From: HK-STAS-PATE-2 sp035906575
GTDB lineage: Bacteria > Patescibacteriota > Patescibacteriia > 2-12-FULL-60-25
Assembly (NCBI GenBank): GCA_035906575.1
Contig: JAMIEW010000031.1
Coordinates: forward strand, 1-53,751
Reading direction: 5' to 3'
DNA length: 53,751 bases
The translations under genes and the position numbers were made by a program. This document shows positions 49,601 to 53,751 of the stretch, in pieces (the stretch's first letter is position 1; each line of letters starts with the position of its first letter). The notes beneath the pieces were generated by a model that was given only the letters and a program-made list of their open reading frames with translations, was not told the DNA's origin and made no database searches.

Positions 49601-50168
49601 CTCCTGCGGTAGCAAGAGTGATACAATTCGAACTAAAACGACAGTTAAACTCATTTGAAGCCACAAAGCCATTATCAGCATTTTGAATTTGGAGATGATT
49701 AAGATTTGTATTATTGGCTATGGTAAATCCGTCTGATTCTGTAAGGGTAATGGAGGTATAGGTGTTCTCAGAAAAGACATTATCTACCCAAGAAACGAGG
49801 GATTTACCGGTTGCGTCAAATTGGGTGTTCTCAAAAGTACATTCTTGGATGAGGGTATTGTTGCCGGGATTAATGTTGGCCGTACCTCCTAAGTCATCAC
49901 CAAAAACAACACCTGGGCTACACGTCAAAATCGTGTCGTCAGGTAATGAAATGAAGTTTGATTCTGGAGGAAAGACATAGGTATACCCCGTATCAAGAAG
50001 ATACGTATCTTGACCGGGCACATCAGCGCTGATGGCATCATTAAGCGTCGTATAGTCGCATCCTACGGCACAAACGGTAATAGTAGCCGCTTGAGCTGAG
50101 GGAGTTATCAAGAGAGCGCCAGCGATAAAAGTAGCTCCAACAATAAAAGAACGGAACGTCATAGTCAT
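46668..50168 (-). CDS. Giant secreted beta-helix protein with shared domain and C-terminal PGBD
   Basis: The ATG at 50168 (MTMTFRSFIVG) lies 6 nt after a TATAAT box; a reading from 50183 is less likely. About 1166 residues: signal peptide (ending PSAQA), a long right-handed parallel beta-helix region with many Asn-rich rungs (IANNTNLNHLQIQNADNGF, VASNEFNCRF), a second helix-like part, a Pro/Gly linker, then the YYLGADGKRHAFPNPSVYGSW domain shared with the M23 gene, and a PGBD-like end (DIRYLQEYLASKG, TGTVGPLTRSAINKEL). Beta-helix proteins of this type bind or cleave polysaccharides. It should be attached to the cell surface. Confidence 0.85.
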   Translation of the reverse strand: MTMTFRSFIVGATFIAGALLITPSAQAATITVCAVGCDYTTLNDAISADVPGQDTYLLDTGYTYVFPPESNFISLPDDTILTCSPGVVFGDDLGGTANINPGNNTLIQECTFENTQFDATGKSLVSWVDNVFSENTYTSITLTESDGFTIANNTNLNHLQIQNADNGFVASNEFNCRFSSNCITLATAGGGPFDYTDPADVPNDIVFSNNVITNYNTITGGDFVYFAVGLDIEFTNNTLQSVETMNSFITMFTVQNVHATISGNYFFYPPKEPLSNNGTWGLNVRVADGDTTIEVENNSFIGNPDLDTISGDACLGVFDDENDPSLKQVTIIYRYNLCYNANPNVNDNGISLGYGLATVNVNLTDAYNGFYQVDNLINDSNGVYTDLDPTTIQVDPVFRTENANPNDDYHLVPMSRYLDIDGSRDIGAFSSARISTYLIDDDCVVDYLSCHSQFTTTIANVVKSGDDIEVAAGNYAGLAIEGPLTDITLTGAGDTTIFDGALNFQSALSLEQVTSSQFSSLRLINSTDTSVITYPATLPILSFGGNDYDDSDVFGGPVGAVYFIPDLACNAEIIEFDGQTVSVDGTSNINAGLADVGGSYVTLLFHDLVADNLVDAQNNLCGGIVPFTHFIEDMFVANGDGTYTYNATNLSNQGITLAAGMTFPPSIGQTVARGYFAGLRLDNSSNNHFTALTIDNNDLGVSLIYGSASNTIETPIITNSTSHDVISATVGTNDLLDPSFDRVTSEIEEGTVRVRYRSIVEVTDALFNPLQNVLVDFVSQNELTNVSATTDVAGVTPIVDSVAYLMTTSSLSLTNGGYNLFTITANATGTYAATSTPALLNGVSIFQIIMSLAPVVTPIPPTSGGGGLPSIDPRTGLYQNYTSTPIAPLPNVKNVHQLVKLKDDGNTTTQHDSTVYYLGADGKRHAFPNPSVYGSWYCDFSQILIVSESELASYQLGKNVTYRPGLRLVKFPTNPRVYVVQGGRMLRPIQDEGTAITLFGSNWAKRVSDIEDTFYNDYLFGEVITSMTDKAFLDITPSYPSAEMSIFGYQDIIVSGVSSTCTHTPPQSVSTSASIITWPFATIPVSFTFNVDLSPSSSASTDIRYLQEYLASKGSAIYPDGRVTGIYGELTTQAVKNFQRSKGISETGTVGPLTRSAINKELNDLR

Positions 50169-50174
50169 ATTCAG

Positions 50175-50180
50175 ATTATA
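50175..50180 (-). promoter_or_regulatory. -10 box of the beta-helix gene (leaderless)
   Basis: A perfect TATAAT on the minus strand ends 6 nt before the ATG at 50168. It overlaps the alternative ATG at 50183, which makes that start unlikely. Confidence 0.6.
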
Positions 50181-50235
50181 CATGAGAAAAAATGTTAGGA
50201 CTACCTTTGTGTGGGCGCGTTATCAGCAGATAAGC

Positions 50236-50241
50236 TATACT
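50236..50241 (+). promoter_or_regulatory. -10 box of the 50250 gene
   Basis: TATACT ends 8 nt before the ATG at 50250. Confidence 0.5.
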
Positions 50242-50249
50242 CATAAGAT

Positions 50250-50801
50250 ATGATGACCCAAACACAAAAAATCACCTTAACAGGGACGATCTTTGCCCTC
50301 GCGGGCCTCGCTTTTGGTGGTATGGTTGGTTATATTTACGGCTTCGATGCTGGTATTGCGCAAGAAACACAAACAACGGATGTATTTCCTGCAAAGATCA
50401 TGAGCTTTGAGGACTGTGTACTCGCTGGTTACCCAATCATGGAGTCTTACCCGCGCCAATGCCGTGATGAGGCGACCGGCATCCTCTATGTTGAGCAGGT
50501 CGTAATTAAGCCGATCCCGCCAACGACAACGTCGAGTATCCCAACCCCTACGCCATCGCCTTCGCCTACTCCGTCCCCTACTCAACCGGCAACAAAAGAC
50601 GGCTGTATGGTAGGAGGATGCAGCAGCCAACTCTGTGGTGAGGTCACTGAGATGGAAGGTATGGTCACCACCTGTGAATTCAGAGCCGAGTATGCCTGTT
50701 ACAAGCAATCACAATGCGAACGCCAAACCACCGGCCAATGCGGATGGTCACAAACGGCAGAATTGATGGCCTGCTTGGCAAATCCGCCAGCACTTCAATA
50801 G
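50250..50801 (+). CDS. Anchored Cys-rich protein
   Basis: A 183-residue protein with one membrane segment (about 9-33, ITLTGTIFALAGLAFGGMVG). The exposed part has a small motif (FEDCVLAGYPIMESYPRQC, followed by RDEATG) that recurs in small secreted proteins of many bacteria, a Pro/Thr/Ser-rich stalk (about 92-115), and a C-terminal domain with eight cysteines in about 55 residues (CMVGGCSSQLCGE, TTCEFRAEYACYKQSQCE, CGW) typical of the eight-cysteine-cluster type. Function is unknown. Confidence 0.78.
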   Translation: MMTQTQKITLTGTIFALAGLAFGGMVGYIYGFDAGIAQETQTTDVFPAKIMSFEDCVLAGYPIMESYPRQCRDEATGILYVEQVVIKPIPPTTTSSIPTPTPSPSPTPSPTQPATKDGCMVGGCSSQLCGEVTEMEGMVTTCEFRAEYACYKQSQCERQTTGQCGWSQTAELMACLANPPALQ

Positions 50802-50808
50802 CAATTAA

Positions 50809-50835
50809 AAAGGGACTCCCGAGTGGAGTCCCTTT
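50809..50835 (+). terminator. Terminator after the Cys-rich gene
   Basis: AAAGGGACTCC, loop CGAGT, GGAGTCCCTTT. It also lies near the end of the convergent gene at 50857. Confidence 0.75.
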
Positions 50836-50856
50836 GCGTTAGGTCAGAAGGCGTCA

Positions 50857-51279
50857 TCAGAAGGTGTTGTTTGTGAGATTCCGGTAGTCCTCGAGGCAGA
50901 GCGTGCGCAGCAGCTCAATCGAAGGACCGTAGAATCCTCCTGTACTGTGGAGCTTGTACTCTGCGATGAATGGAAAGCCCTGATCGTTCAGGTAGGCGGC
51001 GGCGGTCAAGACGTCTTCATCTTGGTCGTCGTCGAGTGCGCCATCCTTCACGCAGAACCAAAAGCCGTGAACCTTGGCATCTAGGACGAATCCTTCGATT
51101 GCACGGACAACCTGATCAGGCAATCCTTCAGGAAGCCGGCTCAGGTCGGCTTTTTCAGGCAAGAGACGGGGGTCACTCTCGGCCTCCCAACGCATGTCGA
51201 GCGGCTGATAGGGTCGGTAGGGTTGGGGGCGATTGTAGCGCTGGTCCCACTGATCAGACTTGAACACGAGCTCTGGCAT
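50857..51279 (-). CDS. Hypothetical soluble protein
   Basis: A 140-residue acidic protein that I cannot place in a family. The N-terminus is rich in Tyr, Pro and Arg (QRYNRPQPYRPYQPLDMRW); a central VVRAIEGFVLDAKVHGFWF precedes an acidic loop (DGALDDDQDED) and FPFIAEYKLHSTGGFYGPS. It has an AAGGAGG Shine-Dalgarno 4 nt before the ATG, which separates it from its leaderless neighbours, as do the genes at 40930-42387. Confidence 0.65.
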   Translation of the reverse strand: MPELVFKSDQWDQRYNRPQPYRPYQPLDMRWEAESDPRLLPEKADLSRLPEGLPDQVVRAIEGFVLDAKVHGFWFCVKDGALDDDQDEDVLTAAAYLNDQGFPFIAEYKLHSTGGFYGPSIELLRTLCLEDYRNLTNNTF

Positions 51280-51368
51280 AGAACCTCCTTAATGTGCGCT
51301 GCTGAAGGTAGCAAGCTTAGGTTCATGTGGTCAATATTTTGTGTTTGTATGCTATTCTTGAGCTATCT

Positions 51369-51872
51369 ATGGCACTAAAACCCACCACCCTCGTTTTCTT
51401 GATAAAGCGTGCAGAAAACGGCCTCATCACAGATATTTGCTTGGCGTATAAAAAACGTGGTTTGGGTGTCGGGCGCTTTAATGGTGTTGGCGGCAAACTT
51501 GAGGCTGGTGAAACGATCGAGCAAGCCGCTCTTCGTGAAGTGAAAGAAGAAATCAACGTTGATGCTAAGATGCTTTCAAAATGCGCTGAACTCACCTTTC
51601 TTTTTCCTGCCAAACCTGAATGGGACCAGCTTGTGAATGTCTACCTTTGCGAATCGTGGGATGGTGAGCCGGCAGAAAGCGAAGAGATGCGTCCGCAATG
51701 GTTCACGACCGAGTCCATCCCCTTTTCTGAAATGTGGTCGGACGATATCTATTGGTTGCCGCTCGTTCTCGAAGGCAAAGCTGTTCGAGGTACCTTCTCA
51801 TTTGGTGAAGGAGACGCCGTCATCTCTAAAGAGTGGCAAATTGTTGATGCAGCTACACTTATCGCGACCTAA
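51369..51872 (+). CDS. Nudix hydrolase, MTH1/MutT-like
   Basis: A 167-residue protein from the ATG at 51369. The Nudix box is complete: GKLEAGETIEQAALREVKEE followed by INVDA. Just before it RFNGVGGKL resembles the MTH1-type substrate pocket, so hydrolysis of oxidised purine triphosphates is likely, though the substrate is not proven. A TGCTATTCT extended -10 box lies 10 nt upstream. It is the first of three genes separated by 3 nt each. Confidence 0.92.
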   Translation: MALKPTTLVFLIKRAENGLITDICLAYKKRGLGVGRFNGVGGKLEAGETIEQAALREVKEEINVDAKMLSKCAELTFLFPAKPEWDQLVNVYLCESWDGEPAESEEMRPQWFTTESIPFSEMWSDDIYWLPLVLEGKAVRGTFSFGEGDAVISKEWQIVDAATLIAT

Positions 51873-51875
51873 TCT

Positions 51876-52298
51876 ATGCCATCTTGGATTCTTTTTGCCC
51901 TTCTATCAGCCTTTTTTGCCGGTCTTGTTGCTATTTTTGGCAAGATTGGCGTTCAAGGCGTCGATTCTACCCTCGCGACAACCGTGCGCTCGATAGTGAT
52001 GGCTGGTTTTTTATTCATCACGTCAGCCGTATTAGGTAAAGCGAGTTTAATTGGGACGCTCGATAAAAAAGCGCTGTTCTATATCGTGCTATCAGGCATT
52101 GCCGGTGCGCTCTCTTGGATCACCTACTTTATCGCCCTTAAACAAGGCCCGGCGACGCCCGTTGCCGCTCTCGATCGAACGAGCGTGATTTTTGTTTTGC
52201 TTTTCTCTGCCCTTTTCTTAAGCGAACAACTCACCTGGAAGTCGGGTTTAGGCGCAAGTTTTGTCGCTCTCGGTGCCGTTTTGCTCACCCTGAAATAA
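51876..52298 (+). CDS. Half-length EamA-type transporter
   Basis: A 140-residue protein with about five membrane helices (WILFALLSAFFAGLVAIFGK at the start, then SIVMAGFLFITSAVLG, FYIVLSGIAGALSWITYFIA, VIFVLLFSALFLSEQ, LGASFVALGAVLLTL). It is one EamA unit, where normal drug/metabolite transporters have two, so it would work as a dimer. The conserved ALKQGPATPVAALDRTSVIF motif fits the family. It is followed by the DedA-like gene after 3 nt. Confidence 0.88.
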   Translation: MPSWILFALLSAFFAGLVAIFGKIGVQGVDSTLATTVRSIVMAGFLFITSAVLGKASLIGTLDKKALFYIVLSGIAGALSWITYFIALKQGPATPVAALDRTSVIFVLLFSALFLSEQLTWKSGLGASFVALGAVLLTLK

Positions 52299-52301
52299 CC
52301 C

Positions 52302-52853
52302 ATGAAACGCTTTTCACAATGGAAGTATAAAAATCTCACGGCACTCGCAATAAGTCTCGTGGTATTTTTCTTTATCTTAGATACGCCCTATGTTCAGCAA
52401 TTTATTCATGCAATCGGTGACTTGGGCTATATCGGGGCCTTTATTGTAGGATTCTTCTTCGTCTCAACCTATACCGTAGCGCCTTCTGGGGTTGTGCTGT
52501 TTACCCTCGCTAATGAGCTTGACCCGCTAAAAATCGCTTTGATCGCGGGGCTAGGCTCAATTATTGGTGATTACATCATGTTTCGCTTTATTCGCGATAA
52601 CCTTGGCGCTGAGCTTAAACTCATGGCGGAGTCTTTTGGCGGCAAGTACGTTCGCGCCCTCTATCATTCTAAGTTTTTTATCTGGTCGGCCCCGGTGATT
52701 GGCGCGATTATCATCGCATCCCCTTTTCCTGACGAGATTGGCGTGAGTATGATGGGCGCATCCAAGCTCAAAACATGGCAGTTTTTGGCCATCGCTTATG
52801 TGCTGGACGTGATCGGTATCTTTATCATCGTCAGTATTGCTCGCCTTACTTAG
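52302..52853 (+). CDS. Small DedA/SNARE-like membrane protein
   Basis: A 183-residue membrane protein with about five helices. The segment GLGSIIGDYIMFRFIRDNLG resembles the GxxxGDxxxFxxGR-type motif of DedA/SNARE-associated proteins, and APVIGAIIIASPFPDEIG resembles their re-entrant segment. DedA proteins flip lipids; this copy is somewhat short. It ends 4 nt inside the convergent ComF-family gene. Confidence 0.75.
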   Translation: MKRFSQWKYKNLTALAISLVVFFFILDTPYVQQFIHAIGDLGYIGAFIVGFFFVSTYTVAPSGVVLFTLANELDPLKIALIAGLGSIIGDYIMFRFIRDNLGAELKLMAESFGGKYVRALYHSKFFIWSAPVIGAIIIASPFPDEIGVSMMGASKLKTWQFLAIAYVLDVIGIFIIVSIARLT

Positions 52854-53506
52854 CCACGCGCAAAGGTTATAGCATAAACCTGTTCAGCCCCACCTTCACG
52901 CAATACGCGCGCTGCTTCAGCGAGCGTCGCACCCGTTGTTAACACGTCATCAATCAAGATGACGTGTTTTGGTACCGCAGAAAGAAGACAGAATGTCTGA
53001 GCGACGTTCTGTGCGCGTTCTTCATGTTCGAGCTCGGCATTGTGTTTGTCGTGCTCTAAACGTCCGAGCAGGGTCACGATGGGTGAAGGGAGTCCAAACG
53101 ACTGCTTAATTGTCTGCGCAAGGCGTAGCGTGTGATTGATGCCACGAGTTGCGATACGTGATTCAGGCGACAAAATCGGTATAAGAATCGCCGATTCACT
53201 AAAGGCCCAGAGTGGTAAGGAGTTTTGTTGAACCCAATGCGTTAATAACGTGACTTGGGCGGCTTCAAAAGCGCGAGCTGAGCGGTATTTATATGACGCC
53301 GTGAGAGTTCTTACCTTTGGATCGGAATAAGCAAAGCAACTAATGACGCCATTAATCCCTTCTGGGGCTTCAGGAGTTAATACAGCCTCTTCTACGGTCA
53401 TCAGACACGTGTCACAAAGCCAAAAACCCATCGTGCCGCATGATTGGCAAATGGGTGGGTAAATAATATCGAGCAATCTATCTTTCAAACGTGGTAAAAA
53501 CCGCAT
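52850..53506 (-). CDS. ComF-family phosphoribosyltransferase-like protein
   Basis: About 218 residues from the ATG at 53506 (MRFLPRLKDRLLD). An N-terminal zinc knuckle CQSCGTMGFWLCDTC is followed by helices, and the PRPP-binding motif VILIDDVLTTGATLAEAAR near the end. ComF proteins support DNA uptake by an unknown reaction. A reading from 53527 is longer by seven residues. It overlaps the upstream partial gene by 29 nt. Confidence 0.9.
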   Translation of the reverse strand: MRFLPRLKDRLLDIIYPPICQSCGTMGFWLCDTCLMTVEEAVLTPEAPEGINGVISCFAYSDPKVRTLTASYKYRSARAFEAAQVTLLTHWVQQNSLPLWAFSESAILIPILSPESRIATRGINHTLRLAQTIKQSFGLPSPIVTLLGRLEHDKHNAELEHEERAQNVAQTFCLLSAVPKHVILIDDVLTTGATLAEAARVLREGGAEQVYAITFARG

Positions 53507-53751
53507 TGGAGACAAGCCAATTGCCATTTTGTTCAGTGAGCGTAATGGCGATATTCAAGTAGTCTTGGGTGGACCCTACCGTGCGCTGTGCCTGCACATT
53601 AATCGTTGCGGATGTTTTGCCAAAAACCGGTAATGAAGACGGTTCGATAGCACTCGTTACTGAACGCGCTTCTTGAGACCAGTGCGAACCGACAGGATGA
53701 TCATTAAGTAGTTGTGTGCGCAATGTAGCGAGACGTGGTTGAAAATCTGCC
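53478..53751 (-). CDS. C-terminal part of an unknown protein
   Basis: The reading frame is open to the right edge, so the N-terminus is missing; at least 90 residues are visible. The end (DYLNIAITLTEQNGNWLVSNA) looks like the last strands of an NTF2-like or VirB8-like fold, as in periplasmic domains, but the evidence is thin. It overlaps the start of the ComF-family gene. Confidence 0.55.
   Translation of the reverse strand, partial: ADFQPRLATLRTQLLNDHPVGSHWSQEARSVTSAIEPSSLPVFGKTSATINVQAQRTVGSTQDYLNIAITLTEQNGNWLVSNAVFTTFER

Overview
The window looks like part of a genome from the Candidatus Patescibacteria (CPR). This is inferred from gene content, not from a marker phylogeny. The signs are a VirB2/TrbC-like pilin of the type common in that group, many surface proteins ending in a peptidoglycan-binding-like domain, a C-terminal domain shared between a peptidase and a beta-helix protein, small proteins with few complete pathways, and very compact spacing. 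TGA ends many genes here (for example clpC and the cupin-side genes), so the UGA-recoding lineages (Gracilibacteria, Absconditabacteria) are excluded.

Positions 1-11343, all minus strand, form one tightly packed run: nine complete leucine-rich repeat (LRR) paralogs and one partial one, plus a MoxR-like AAA+ ATPase and a VWA (MIDAS) protein placed between the last two LRR genes. All LRR proteins share an N-terminal signature (NPFA...PS.SMFAKE) and a helical segment, and then carry between 1 and 12 copies of a 20-residue (60-nt) LPELP repeat. This is the best candidate for an undescribed system in the window.

Positions 11539-24674 are mostly core functions on the plus strand: a zinc-ribbon protein, LemA, HtpX, ClpC, a four-gene envelope set (acidic membrane protein, membrane-anchored beta-propeller, DsbA-fold protein without its CXXC, and a VirB2-like pilin fused to a lytic transglycosylase), RadA, convergent RecG, a small membrane protein and tRNA-Arg. 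Positions 24720-31142 hold a Bcp peroxiredoxin, an XRE regulator, a heterodimeric ABC exporter with one degenerate ATP site, a peptidoglycan-binding secreted protein and an inositol-monophosphatase-family enzyme. Positions 31187-50183 alternate very large secreted proteins (twin NHL propellers, a triple-repeat protein, a beta-helix protein, an M23 peptidase) with small accessory genes (cupin, DUF1697, two DUF1801, Ltp, PRA-PH/MazG-like pair, VOC, DoxX, methyltransferase, DUF1993). Positions 50250-53751 hold a Cys-rich anchored protein, a Nudix/EamA/DedA-like operon, a ComF-family phosphoribosyltransferase and a partial gene.

A second notable feature is a duplicated module: tRNA-Ser, then a perfect 26-bp palindrome beginning at the tRNA discriminator base, then a 119-nt conserved spacer, then a GIY-YIG nuclease gene. 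It occurs at 37643-38140 (minus) and 42519-43019 (plus), with identical spacing in both copies, and a third lone palindrome lies at 11941. Many genes have a -10 box only 6-8 nt before the start codon, which suggests widespread leaderless transcription; the genes at 40930-42387 and 50857 instead carry Shine-Dalgarno-like sequences. No gene-free stretch exceeds 300 bases.
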